Shown here: positions 25,001 through 38,900 of the stretch, piece by piece
Position numbering within the stretch: position 1 is the first letter of the stretch
Layout of the letters: every line of letters starts with the position of its first letter
Assembly (NCBI GenBank): GCA_958299035.1
Contig: CATQJL010000316.1
Span: 40,412,025 to 40,476,024 of the forward strand
Source of the DNA: Cylicocyclus nassatus
Taxonomy: Eukaryota; Nematoda; Chromadorea; Rhabditida; Strongylidae
Reading direction: 5' to 3'
DNA: 64,000 nt
Position numbers and translations under genes: made by a program
Notes under the pieces: generated by a model
The model's input: the letters and a program-made list of their open reading frames with translations, nothing else
What the model was told of the DNA's origin: nothing
The model's database searches: none

Positions 25001-25672
25001 TCCGGCTCCGCGCCCACCTTTTCAACTCGACGGTTCTTCCTGCTTTGACGTACGCTTCAGAAACATGGACAATGAGAAAGCAGGATGAACACGCGGTTAG
25101 CGTCATCGAACGAGCTGTTGAGAGAGTGATGCTAGGAGTGAATCGACTCACGCAAGTGAGGCAAGGATTACGAAGTTCTACCCTACGTCAACGATCGAAG
25201 ATCAGGGACGCTGCCGCGTACGCCAAGCAGAACAAGATAAGATGGGCCGGGCACGTAATGCGTTTCGACGACAACCGGTGGACGAGAGCTGTAACAGATT
25301 GGATACCACTGGACGTCAAACGCGAACGAGGAAGACCGCCGACGCGATGGTCAGATATGTTCACGAAGTCCTTTAATGAAGTCCTTCAAAGCGTTCCACG
25401 TGTTCCTGGTGCGATACGTAAACATTGGTCAACAATCGCCCGAGACAGGGACGGAGGCATCACTGGCACCCGCTCGTGCAACACGATGATCAACGGGGAT
25501 ACAGGTGATACAGGTGATCTCCTTCATTTGTAAACATTAACGAACATTTTGGGCACAGATGCAAAGAGCATGAGTTTCCCTTTCAAGCATAACTTAGATC
25601 TTGCAGATTCGTTCAGAATTCAACAAGTCATGAGTTTTTGAATTTGGTGCGAAAGATTTGCACCAACCTAAA
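22084..25672. mobile_element. Mariner-type long-TIR element, split by an RTE
   Basis: Ends read 'ttagtttggtgcaaaagttc' at the left and the complement of 'ttaggttggtgcaaatcttt' at the right, the style of mariner termini. Arms of over 150 bp (for example 22220-22400 against 22480-22650) mirror each other, including 'gagcgtctctatgaa' and 'ggagcagtcagtattgtaaa'. Without the RTE the element is about 710 bp and has no transposase. Confidence 0.75.
22652..25516 (+). mobile_element. RTE-clade non-LTR retrotransposon, 5'-truncated
   Basis: Apurinic-type endonuclease (from about 22680: YNARTL, LTETRR, VGDFNAKIG, SDHRLL) followed by reverse transcriptase ([29 protein letters not shown]) and a C-terminal region to about 25530. 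The order EN-RT in one polyprotein and a tail with 'gatacaggt' repeats fit the RTE clade. Defects: a frame change near 23590 between EN and RT, and a TAG at 24721 just after the FADD box. Target duplications 'atctccttcattt' at 22639-22651 and 25517-25529 bound it. The few lesions suggest a fairly recent insertion. Confidence 0.9.
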
Positions 25673-26461
25673 TGAAATAGATGTAAGTCAATGCCATACA
25701 TTTGAATTTCTCAAATAGTGGAGTACGAAGTGCTGCCAGAATTTCAACCACCGCGTTTCCCATTTTGAGGGTTTCAACTCCACGGATCACCACAAAGCTG
25801 ATATAAGTGAGTACACTCAAACATCTAACGTAGAATTCGAGGTTTGTGCTAGCGAATCACGTAAAACTTGGGTGAAAAAGCTTTTACGAAGATAAAGTTG
25901 ATGGGGTCAGGCGCGAAGCTTCAAAAGATTAGGCTGACTGAGTTTTTTTAGCCTTATGAATCACCCCTCAAGTTGACTTCAAGATTCAGAAACCGCTCCA
26001 TTTCTGGTATGAATCTCGTAAAAAATTCTTGCTACCTTGAAAACTTGGAGCCAGACAAGCACCCGTGGAAACATTATGGCGCTGTGATTGTAGTGTAGTC
26101 ACAGCGAATGGGACCTGCGACTCTATATATTCAAAAAAATTTGATACAGATGATGTCTTCCAGAATGTCACATATGGAAGTTTCGAAGGTGAAAAATAAG
26201 AAGAACGGGGGTCACTCGGGGGGGGGGGAAGAGAGGGGAGGGTTGTCTGTGAAAATTTGTGCCTGACCTCTTGCTCAAATCTGATCATGAGTCTTACGTT
26301 CGAAAAAGGTAAAGCAAGAGCAACTGCCGGTCAGGTCTTATTCGTCCGCAATAGACAAAAGAAGAAGTTCTCTCATTCTCGAGTTTCAAGCAGCAAAGAT
26401 CATGCAGATCACTACAACTTCGTCACTCACTGATGAAATCGAGAGTGCCTTCTACTGAGGC

Positions 26462-26690
26462 CTAAGGCATACCTCACGCGATTTCAGTCTCTGCGCGATT
26501 CAAGACAGAAACGATTATCCGTAACTGGTCGTTACCGCCCTGTTTACATAGGATCTGATCCATTTGCAAGAACTTACAAAAGCTACGCGCCTGTGCATTT
26601 CAAACCGCCCACATGAGTTTGTGAAGATCTGGCAGCCAAGTCGCGTAGACGTCGCGATTTGGTCAAATAGCGTGTAGAGCTTACATGCAT
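26462..26690. repeat. Diverged MITE related to 17203-17432
   Basis: The left end 'ggcatacctcacgcgatttc' matches the end of the element at 17203; the right part has 'gtcgcgatttggtcaaatag' in complement. The arms are imperfect. Confidence 0.5.
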
Positions 26691-26970
26691 ATCTGCAATC
26701 CCTTCAACAATCACTTCCTTATTTTGATAGGATGTCTAATTCAAGTAAATAGTAGACAACTCACCAATATCTAATTTTATTTATACTGCTTGTCGTTTTT
26801 GTTTGTGAGGCAGTGTAGACTTTTATTTACTGCGGTGCTGAAATCTCACAAGGTCTGCCGCATGCTATCACAAATCTGTACGTTACAGCGGAGTTGCTCC
26901 CACTTTGTCGCTTCTTTTTTTTTCACGTTGTGTAAAACGCAAACTAAAATTACTTCAGCTTTGATTTAGA

Positions 26971-29900
26971 ATGAACCAAAGCATACTTGTACGCCAGCGC
27001 TTAGCAGTCGCAGCATTGTTCATTCTTATTTTCACAGCACTCTCCATAAGGTAAGTCTTTGAAGTATAATTATCCGTTTACTTTTCAATACTCTCAACTC
27101 GCCATACTTGATACTTCACTTCGTGATCTTCCAATAGCAAAATAATTCAACCGTCTTTAGTTTGCACGCGAGAACGCCAATTTGCTTTTTGCAAATTAAT
27201 TTTTGTTTCAGTGGATAGCATAGAGCTGTGAAAACATTATTGATCACTCAAATAATGCTGTAAAGTATACTTTGGAAAATTCGAAATTTTTTTCGAATTT
27301 TTCTATATATAAATCTTTCCTATATAGAAACTGGAAACATCAGGCGCGACGAAATAATCTCCCTTCGTCTCCCACCCTGACGCCCTATTTGAGCGTTGCG
27401 GAGGGGAACTTGTTGACAGTGTGAGCCAAGACATTACACTCTCTCGCAGAGATTTCGGATTGTGAGAAACCGGGAACAACGGTGTACTCCTATGACCCAG
27501 ACAGGCTCGAGAGGAGAGACTGATCTCGAAATGTGAATTGATGCACCCTACATTGCATGCAATAATGACACGTGTTCTTAAATCATCTCAAAGGTGCTCC
27601 TCTGCTCTCGTCTTTGTGAATCATTAACGCCTCGTTCGCATCTTCGTTCCAATATCCGGCCGCCATCAACATATTTCATGGCATTTGAACTACGTGCATG
27701 CATAAGTGATTGCGTGATAGTCGAAATACTTTTACTACTTGTTTCGTGAATCTGCTTATTCAGCCATTTTGAATTTAGAACTCAGCAAGATGTAGTAAAC
27801 TTCCTCTGTGGCTGATCAGCTTTGGGAGCAAAACATTTTGTTTTCGCCACAAATTTCATGATAGTTGGCGAAAACCTCGATTTCGAAATAATTTACCTCA
27901 CAGAAAATGCATTTGCTAGCGAAGTGAGGAACCCAGCATAGAAACTATGGTTTCAGTGGTCAGGCTTAAGCAGGCTAGGCTATCTCTGTGGCTGCTCAGT
28001 TTTTGGAGCAAAAAGGTTTTGTTCTCGCCCACTAAAACAGTGATAATCTCAGCTTCGAGAGGATTTACGCCACAGAAAATGCAGATGAAAATTGATTCCC
28101 GCTCCCGGATTGAAGACCCAACATGCAAGAATCATGTGTCTATTCAACTTCATGAGCTTTGGAAAGTTATTTTGGTCATTATGAGAGATTAAAAGGTATT
28201 CAAAAGTTACTCGAATCAGTCGTGATAACACTTGCTGAAAGGCTGGGAAGGAGAACACAATTTTAAAGAGCCTCCGTATTCTGAAACTATGATGTTGAGC
28301 TATAGTGTTACCGCAATTTTCATAGTTTCGATAGATTAGTTCTCATCCGAAACGTACTTGCCCTGTTGGGTTAAATAACCACTACAATTTTGGAATGTCT
28401 TTATATACGTTGAAGAAAGAGAAGAGGCATTCGAAGAAAGAATGGTTAACCGCCGAGGTTCATCGGAATGAAAAGCTGAAAAATGCCCTTATACGCTCAA
28501 TATGCATTGTTAAGGCAGGGTCCGGCACGAAGATGACAATCGTCTAACAAGGGCAGTTCGCAGAATCGAAGTGGCCGATTGATATGTAGTATATACCCGG
28601 CCTCAGTGTTGGGGAGGTTAGTATCACTTAGATAACCGCCGGGGGCAGGCGGCCATGCGAATTTTGAGCAAGCGCGCACCAGAAAAATAGTTTGTTGATT
28701 TCTTGCGGTCCGCTTGCAGATATTTGGAAGAATTTTAGCAAAATTTTAGACGAATCTTGGAGAACAATCGCGGTTTCCTTATAGATTAGCTGCGGCGCAG
28801 TGGCCGCATTCTCGCGGATTTTCCGCGAGAATATGCAAAATTTTCGAGGGCCGCACGGTCCTTTGTGGAGGACCGCGCAACCCTCAGGTACTTCCCGCTG
28901 AGAGAAAGTACCTCAAACTTGAGTGATTAAACTAACGATGACACTTCTGCCACACAGAGTCTTACCTGCGCTCGACGTACGCCCGAAAATGCCTAAAAAG
29001 AGTCCGAGCACTTGCTAAAAGTTTGGCCAGCGCTCGCTGAAAGAAATTATTTGCCGAGCGCTTGCAAGAAATGCTGTATTGGCAGAATATGCGACCGTAA
29101 GGGAAGTGCCGCCCGCTGAAGGTTTGGCCACGCCCCAAAATTCTGCTGACCGCCTGCAGAAAAGCGCGAGTTTGTGGACCGCCTGCCCCCGGCGATTATC
29201 TGAGCAAATGTGCACGCACTAGCTGCGATCCGTTATTGTGAGGCAAGTTATAGCCCTTGAAGTTTTTGGAGTATGCATGTGTAGAGAACGCATAAACGCT
29301 ACGATCGTGGTCATGTGGTGTGGTGGTTAGTGTCTTGGACTTACAGGTGACCGGTGAGGGTTCGGATCCTGTTGCTGTCTACGTCTTTGTCGTCGTCTTT
29401 TTAAATTTCATTTTATATCTATCTTATGTATAATTGAGGTAAAAAATGACACATACAGCTTATGGGGAAGTTTTTTTTTCGGAAACATTCGACCAATGTT
29501 TCATATGCAATACTTTCGGGCAAATTTCTTGTTTTGACCAATTAAACTTTATCAGAAGTCTATATAATATCAGATATTATACAGTGCTGGCCAAAACTAT
29601 AATTCCACCCTGAAAACTGCCGTGACTCATCTGCTTCTCAACGAATTAATCTATTTGGTGCAGTTGTGTGTTTTACAGGCTACCATCAGTAACAAGAAAG
29701 GACCCCGCTTTTGTTTGATTATTCAGGAAAAAAAATCAAGCATATCGAAAAAAGCAGGCTTGAAGGTTGGCCAAAACTATAATTCCACCTAAGGTTACTG
29801 CCCACTAATGTAATTCTCTTCTTCCAAAGTCTTTTGTGCATATACATAATAAAAAGTCAAGACAGTCGCTTTAGTCCAGCTGTGTCTATTAGAAACGCTT

Positions 29901-32900
29901 ATCTGCTTTTTTCGCTCAAAAATACTTTCATGCGTATTTTGTTCCCGAAAACGTGTTTTTATGGGCAATTCCGCAGTTTTTTTGACTGGTCTGACAAGGG
30001 ATGAATACTTGGTCGAAATGACGTTTCCATGCAAAATGTACACCGTTTTATAGAGCATGGAACGCTGAGTTCAAACCTACCTTCGGTATCTGCAAAGCGC
30101 TTGTGGGAGGGAAGTTATGGAAATTTTTTGATGCAAAAATTTGAAAGCGCAGCTACTATAAAATCATTCGGAACCTTAGTCCGTGAATTCAAATGGGACC
30201 ATGATTGCTACCAGGACGTTTTGTATAATAAGACCTTCAACCTAATAAACTCATGTCAGTTATTACTCCTTTCAAGCGCCGAAAAGACCTCAACATCTAT
30301 TTTTACCTTAGCCAAATTATTGAATTTCTACCTCAAAATTTCGCATAACTCCCCTCCCAGATGCGCTTAGATAGCGAAAGCAGATCTGGAATCAGCGTTC
30401 AATGCTCTATAAGAAAATATAAATCCCATATGGAAACGCCACTTCGACCAAGTATCGTTTCCTTGTGAGAGCGATAGGGCTCCATCTATCCTATGGATGC
30501 TTAGCGAAGTGAGAACTAGAAAAAAATTGTTTCATATTTATAGCGCACCCGACATAGATCTAAATGCAAGCCTGCGCTCAATTTTTGCCTTCAGAATTGT
30601 TTTATGTTATTTTTGTAAGCTTAAAATGGTGTAACGCATTATTTACATAAAAAGGAAGTTTGTACACTATACTTAGATTGTTCGCCAAGTCACATTTTGC
30701 TTCGTTTTCAAAGCATAAATCTTCGCGGTTTGATGATAATATTTAGGCAATCTCAAGAGACTTATCAAGTGGTACCTTTCCTGATTTTTTGCCGCTATTT
30801 AGCTGCTAGATAGTGAAAACACCCTGTATTGTATGCTGCCTTGTGATTCACATGAGCATTACGGTCAGAACCAAATTGAGTTCAAGGATTTTTGCAAACA
30901 TGTCTTTGCAGAATGAATTTCTCAATTAGCCTGCATGCTAGGACCTGCGGAGATCTGTAAACCACTGCATCCGGACTCTCATACGTACAACAATGTTATT
31001 ACTCTACTTCACGCCTCCATCTTCGATGTTTGGTGCTTTCGTAGTAGCACTAAACTTGGTGCAAGACTATTGTCTCTGCGATGTAGACGAGCCAGTTGTT
31101 CACGAATCAGAAACTCACTATTTTTGCATGTTTTGCATGCATGCAAGATTACGTTTAAGCATGAAAGAACCTGGCAACTTATCTTAAATGAAAATGCTTA
31201 AAGGCAGCGTCCAGGCAAGATCCATCCACCCAGATTAGCACATAGTTGTAAAGAGGGGCCCACGATTTTCCGATCTGCGTTGCTCCAATCCTTTGACGTG
31301 CTCTCTAAAAGGAGATACGGGTCTGTGATACGTATCACAAGCCGCCCCTTCGTATCACAAACCACCTTTGAAGACGAGTGGTTACGCAGGTGTGCGGTTG
31401 CATTGCATATGCATTGCAGTTGCACTGCACACTGCAATGCAACTGCATCCGTACATTTGCAGCTCCTCCCGCTGGCATGACGATGGGACAAGCAATTCGA
31501 AACTCGTCCGCTCCTTGAAGAGAGGATCCCCAAGAACCGAGTTTTTTGGGAGTTTTGAACAATTTGGACTTTACAATTGTAATCAGGGCAACGGAAAGGC
31601 CCCAGATTGGCAGGAGCATGAGAGGCGGAATTTTGCCAGGACGCTGCCTTTAAGGGCGGTGTCTCACCAAAATTTTGTTTTTGAAAATTTTGCATTTTAT
31701 TAGCCTTTCGGACTCTCTATAAGAGCTTGAAACCGCATAAAGGTTCGTAAAAACCCTGCTTTTGGAGGTCTCGCGGAATCAACGTGAACGAGTCGTCTTT
31801 CCAAATTCAGTCTTCCCACAGTGACAGCAACACAAAGGAGGTGAACGCCAAGTGGAGGTACATGTTGAAGCGCGTAAGTGGGGAGACCGAAGAAGTCGCC
31901 CGCGCGTACCGAATCGCTCTCCGCGTACGTCTTTGTGGCAATTTTTTCAGCGAGGAGGGGTCAACTTTATTGCCACTTGTTGCAATGGTCTACTTAGAAA
32001 GCCGTACAGTAAGAAATCCGGCGACTTTGATTTTGGTAAGACACTGCCTATAAGAACGCACTTTTAGAAAGTTTGCGCAGTCAGAATGGGTAGGTCACGA
32101 TAAGCGAGGCCACAGCCACATGCTGTAGTTTGGTGAAAAAGTTTTTGAAATTTGATTTTGTGTCAACCGATTAGTTTATGTTGTATATTATGCGAAATTC
32201 CTTAACAGGGAAGTACTATGTATCAATGGCCGTGGCCTTTTGATATGAGATGCATATCATCTGAAGCAGCTGCGAACGCTGATTTCAAATCTGCTTTCCG
32301 TTTCTGCGGAACGTGAACGCTCTTCTGAAGAGAGTTATGGAAGCTTGAACATTCTATTTTGGGGGTGCCCCTTGAGTTTGTGGGTGCTGCTGTGTGCATT
32401 GGTGGTGCAGTAATGTAGTGGTTAGTTGCTGTTGTAGGCGAGAGGTTGATGGTTCAAATCCTGTGGAGAGCGAACTATTTTGCTTATTAAATGTGAGTTT
32501 GAAAGCACTCTAAATCGCCTGCAGACACCTAATGTAATGCCTTTGGCATAAGTGACCTAGAAAAAGAATTTTCTGGCAAAATTGCTTGTAACGAGAGCCT
32601 GAAATTCCGTTTGACTTCCTTACTAGTAAAACAGGATCGAACATGGCGTAGCACGTTTGTCACCATATAAAGCTCAAAAAATGTACACTGTCATTAGTCG
32701 AAAAGATGTTCTCTCCCGTTTGTGCTAAGACATCACAGTAAGTGTCTGCAGACAATTTAGAGCGCTTTTAAACTCATCAAAATGCAAAATGGCTCGCTCT
32801 CTACCGGATTTGAACCATGAACCTCTCGCATTCAATGTCAGCAAGTAACCATTACACTACTGCACCACCAACGCCATAGCAGCGCCCTCAAACTCAAGGA

Positions 32901-35900
32901 GCGCTCCCAAAATAGGATGTCAGGCTTCCATAAGTCTCTTCAGAAGAGCGTTCCGCAGAAACAGAAGGCAGATTTGAAATCAGCGTTCGAAGCTGCTTCA
33001 GAAGGTATGCATCTCATATCAAACAGCCATGCCCATTGAAAGTACTTCCCTCGTTAAAGCGTTTTCTTGAAATTTTTTGACAGTACGAAGCAAAATTAAG
33101 TATGAAAGTTTGGTTGTGAGTTTCATGTATTGTTGATCGCAGCATGTTGAATACTGTAATGCCAATGCGCGTGTTGTAATAATGTTCGATGTTTGCCACA
33201 CTTAGGGCCGCATGCACTAACATTTCCGCTGGGGAGGGGATCGCAGCTTCAGAAGAAAGCTTCATATCCTGAAGCTCCGGATATCTGGATTCCACGCTGT
33301 CTACCTGTCCGTAAGTACTCCCACCATCCTTCACTATGAACATATTGAGCAGAAGCGAGAAGCTGTACAAGCCGCATTTCCCAGCTTTTTGTAGGATTCC
33401 CTGATGATCCCTGGGGGACGAACATCTATTCTTCAAAGTCATTTTTCTTTTTCCAAAGTTAACGAAAACCCTCCAAAGTTACACTGAACATCTAACACAA
33501 CAGTGCTAAGCATGTTGCTGATAAGAATAAATGAATTTTTGAAAAATCGAATTTTTCGGTATACCCCAAATTTCGACCTGTGGATCATCGAAAATTTCAT
33601 GACTTCAAAACATCATTTGTTCTTATCAGCAACATGCTTAGCACTGTTGGCTTAGATAATCTGTACAACTTTGGAAGTCTTAACTTCGGAGAAAAAAATA
33701 GCTTCAAAGAAAAGCGCCGGGGATCATCAGGGATCATACAAAAGCTGGAAAATGCGGTTTGTACAGCTTCTCGCTCCTGTTCAACATGTTCATAGTGAAG
33801 AATAGTAGGAATACTTACGGATAGGTACACAACGTGAAATCCAAGTATCTGGAGTTTCGAAATATGAAGCTTTCTTTCAAGCTGCGATTCCCTCCCCGCG
33901 GCCATGTTAGTGCATGCGGCCCCTAGATATCAAGTCTTCCCCCCCCCCTCCTCCCTCCATCTACAGGAGATTGCGTACATTGACTTTTCGAGCACCTCGC
34001 TGGAAGTTCTGCGTCGCTATGCAGATTAAGTCAGATCCAGGGTAAACTTGGGATGCGGCACGCCAAACTTGGGGGTCGTTTTGAGGAGTCAAGAAGTGTG
34101 GGTGTTGTCATTGAGGTGACACTGACGTTACCGATAACACGATACTCGTTGATGTCATATAGCCCCTTATGCGAAATACTAACGCATTGATTGTTTCCTA
34201 CCATCGTGTATATACGGTAAGCATAATAAAAGGTTCTTAGAAGTACAAGATCATCATTTTTGTATTAACCGTCCCAAATAACTTTTGTGGGCCAAGCTTC
34301 GGATAATACTGAGCTTTCCATATGGTCGTCCACTCAACTGAGATGGTCATTTTCGAACATGTTAACTTTGTTTCAAGGTGAGCTAACTACCTTTCTTGTA
34401 TTTTATACAAAGTACTACTACCTCTTTGCTCGCATTGAGAATCACGCTGCAAATATCCTCCAAATTATGGAAGTGGGAGCAAACCAAAATTTAGTTTGTC
34501 TCATTTTCCGCTTTCACTACTCAAACTAGAGACCAATCAGGATCAAATCGCTTTTGTAAAAGTTACGAAAGGCTATCGAATATATTTGTTCTTGCTGCCT
34601 TCCCTCGCGATTCACGATAATAGCGCAGATTTAGCATATTTCCGTAATCCGATATCCTTGCACTGTTTTCCATTTGCATTGCTAAGGAGAAACGGGCTGT
34701 ATCTTTCTCTAAGAGGAATGATTATGAACGAAATTCCCGTTATCTGGAAAAGATGGTTCAGTAATGGCAACGATATGAAAATATAGATATTTGAGTGCTT
34801 TGAAGGTAATTTAATGGGGCACAACCTTTGAAAAGCTGTGGCAGGCACAGCTTTACTAGGGTTGTGACACGCACCATTACCTCACCTCCAAACATAAATT
34901 TCAGCGAACAGATCGTGTACATTACTATAGCCAAGATCTCTTTATTTATAAAAACGGTCAGAACGGAACTCTTCTCCTTAAAATGAATGATAGTTGCTGG
35001 AAGCACAACCATCTAAGAAAATAATTGGACAAATGAGATTTGGCTGGCTCCTAATCCCATAGTTTGATGCTTATTCAAAACAGTATCTATGCTGTGGGCA
35101 AATAAGGAGTAGTGCTTCGTATCGGATGCAAAAAGAGGTCGCTAATTCACCTTTGAAATATAGTTAGCAATGTTTGAGAACAATTATTTTACTTGTGTGG
35201 CCCAATTTGCAACCTTCTGAATTCGCTAAAGATTGACCCGCAGGAATATTCGACATGATATATACGAACATGTTACTAATTATGCTTGGTAGATTTTTTA
35301 TTTCATGCCTACGGCAAGTAAAAGATAATGCCTGAAGGGGGAGGGGGATGAGAGAGAGAGAGCTATTGAGAGAGCTTTTCTTGTAAGCTCTATTGAGATG
35401 GAGCTTACAAGAAAAGCTATAAGCCGTTGAAGGCCATTGGTTTGCTAAGAAATTGTGCGTGTAAAGTGCATACTTGGCCGTACAAAGCCATTCTCGGTTA
35501 AATGTTGGACCAAAACATGCATTTAGGTCACTTCATATGACCTGTACCTAAAGGTGAGCTGAAAGAGCAATAATATGCCTAATTTCGCAATTTCTGTATA
35601 ATATTTTTCCGCAGAAAAGCTGCTAATAACTTCGCCTACAAAGGCGCTCTGCAGATATGGAAGACAGGTTTGAAATTAGCATTTTGTGCTGCATTGAATG
35701 ATATTCAGATTGTATGGACTGGCTTCGACTTCTGATCATTCTCTTGTTAGGAGGAGGGTCGTATCCTGCAGTTGTATGCCACACATCGACCATAGTTAGA
35801 TCGTCCCTTGCAAAATATGTCTCATCTATTCGTATGTGAGTGTGCTCTTGACTGCTGCTTGTTGCGCGAACTAACAAGGGAATGGGACAGGGTTTGAACT

Positions 35901-38900
35901 ATGCAAGTGACAGGTCAGGAATGATCATGTTAATCAATGATTAGCGTCAGCAAAGCCCTGCAAAATAATCAACAAACTTATCATGGTAGTTACCTAATTG
36001 TCTGCAGAAAAAAGCAGACAGTACGCTGAGTGCTCAACAATCTTGCGCCTTATGTACCGTAAAACAAGGCAGAAAGAGATTTAGATAATGAGAAATTTCT
36101 GGGGCTCATTAGTATCTGTACTTATCAGTCAAGGAACTTTTGGATCAAAAAGCAGGAACATAACGTACAGCGATCTAGTCTCTTTACTGAAAGAAAAGAT
36201 TGATAAATTCAACTTGGACACATCGTCATCCAAATCATCTCGTTTCAGGAACAAGGAGCAGTTTTCGTTCATTGCAACAAATGAAACCGCGAGGATAATT
36301 GGAGAAAACGAATCAAAGTCAAGGAGGTAATACGAAGATAAGTTCAGTATTCACCGAATAGTTGATGTCTGTAAAAAAGAAAAACTGCATCAGCTTGATG
36401 ACCATCTGCAATAGTGCTAGTCAGGTAGAAGACAAATCGCTAAAAGGCTCCACTCGCGCGGACTCGGACCCGCAACTTTTTGGTGGCTACTGTATAGACC
36501 ATATCAACCGCAATCAAACGCAGGAACTCATCGGATGAGCTCGCGCGCTCGCGTCGAGTAGAGGAAGTAGAGGAAATATCATCAGGGCGCAAAAGCAAAG
36601 CTGTAATCATATCAGTGGCCTTTAACTTTTCCTACAGTAGTCAGTTAAATTTCCTTAATCAGTGCATTTCCTGTCTACCAACGTGCTGCCTGAACTATGT
36701 TGTTCGCCTTCAAACATAGCTACTTTCGCATCTCATCAGATAATGGCGCGCAACTTGAGGCAATGTGACGTTCTACTGATGAGGTGCGAATGTAACTGTG
36801 TTATAGGACTACAATTTTCTTCAAAGTAACTACAGTTACAGAGTAATTAGGACTGATGAGACGCAATAAGCACTAGGATCTCCGTGCCCTTTTGTCCTCA
36901 CATTGCATCATTGCGTTTCTAAGCGATAAGGAACTGTGTGACTGGCCTCTATTCCAAACAACCCGTACATGTGGGTTGACCAATTTTGTCGCCGCGTTTT
37001 TTGGAATCGGGTTTGTAATAAAGAAGAGAATATGCGCGCCGCAGTTCAGAGGAGCAGAGCAAGGGCAGCTACAATCGTGGTGGCACGACACATGTCGATA
37101 AATTTCAAGCAAGAAGTACAAATTGTCAAAAGTTCTCAAAATACAAAATAGATTAACAAGGAGCTATTGAGCTGGGCCTTACTGTACAGAAGCCCCTTAT
37201 TATGAGATGTTGGCATTCGGAATTTCCTTCAGGTTTCCAACCAAAGAAGAGTCGTTTATATCTCTAATTTGATAATCGTGGGGCTTATGGGGAGTTTGGA
37301 TATGCCAGGTTTCTCCTGAAAGCTAGATTCTAGAGTTGCCGATAAACACAAGGTTAACAAAGATTTTTTTACGTATTATCTAATACCCCCACAATGGTCG
37401 GTAGCCTCATCGTGGCGTAGGGGTGACACTGGGTGTGGAACTGCGATGCACAGCCGAGTGTATACTCTGGTAGGGCCTCCCAAGCTGTGAAGGAGTTCGA
37501 CGTTTCCGGTTTCGGCCGGATGCCTAGCTAAGAACCGGCCACGCCAGATCCCCCGCCTTCTGACTTCTTCTGGTCGTTAAGCGGTCCCTCCCCGCTCCAC
37601 ATCTCCGAGGTCAGCGATCGCCTCGTGGTAAAGAGTTGGCCTAGTAAGGCCCGTAGTAAACCCCCTCTCAGCCCAAGCTGGGGGCGGGCCTACGTTGAAC
37701 GTAGAGCGCCTCAGTCCGGCATCCGGTGAGCCATCGATCCGGACTCGGATCGCTTTTCAGACCCAAAGATCTTGTGCGTTCTCAAAAAAACAACCCCTTG
37801 AGTGGTGTGGTCGAGAGGCTAAGTGCATGGGTTTCAATGAGAAAGTCCATGGTTCAAGCCCGCTAGTGGCACATTTTCGCGCCACCGCAGGACAATCTTT
37901 GATAGCGGCCGCTATCGAGAAAAATCGATGGCGACCGCTGTCAAAGATATCGCCGAGCAAACAATGGATAGTACAAAACTACCATATTTTGGCGAGGAAT
38001 TCATGGAAAACGAAAATTTTTGAACATAGAGCAAATTAAAAAAATCAAAAAATCTTTGTTTCAAACAGATTTGAGGGAAAAACGTAGTCAAGCTCTGAAA
38101 AAAAGAAGAAATCCAAGAAATCCTGTTTTCTCGTTTTTTTTCGCCGCAACCAGCTGTTCATCGATCATCCTCTCCCATTTAGGCCGCCGAAAACGTGCAA
38201 TTTATACGTGGGCTAGATTGTCCCGTAAGTTACTCACGAGCAACTTACGGGAATTTGTCTGACCCTCCTCTTAAGCACACTATTTCTCTCGGGTCACCCT
38301 AAAATTCAACCTCGGATAAGTGGCATTCTGGTGAGCTGACTGTGACACTTGAACAGACATTCTTCTGACTGTTGAACTGACTATCCTAAAGCACGGGAAG
38401 GTGGGCGGGATTAGGGTCACCCGAGGAAGTTCTTCTGAATGATTCATCTCAAGTCACCTGGGATGGATGGGGGTTTACTACGGGCCTAAGTCTGCTCTTC
38501 TAGGGGAAACATTTTATTACTTGATCAGCAAAAGAAAGAGAAGTAAACCCTGCACATCGGGTCCCGCCTACGGCGCCGGGTGGTAGCAAGAACGATGTCA
38601 GGATACTCAGGACGCCTTTTGGATTGGACAAAAACGACACGTCCGCCCGGACGACAAGCCATGGAGACTGCCTTATGCTCTGCACCTACAACGCCAAGAC
38701 AGTCTCCACAAACGCCGACCTCCACGCTCTTCTCGACGCCGCAGAGCACATCAAGTACCACATTATCGGTCTGCAGGAAACGAAGTCCAGGAAGAAGGAC
38801 GTGCGACACATGAGTGATGGGACCCTCATCATTCGTGGTGAAAAGGTTCCATTACGAAACGTTGGAGGCGTTGGCTTTTTGTCCACCCATCTTGTCCATG

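Noticed and set aside
30935..31201. Overlapping frames just before the foldback at 31198
   Set aside because: Cysteine-rich in one frame ([12 protein letters not shown]) but without a clear acceptor, donor or partner exon.
32401..32872. Functional tRNA genes
   Set aside because: Internal promoter boxes are present but acceptor and T arms do not pair well, the anticodon loop is oversized, and the two copies are arms of a repeat.
33014..33442. A 142-codon minus-strand frame
   Set aside because: It falls across the junction of two foldback elements and one arm of an inverted repeat; the mirrored arm gives a matching frame.
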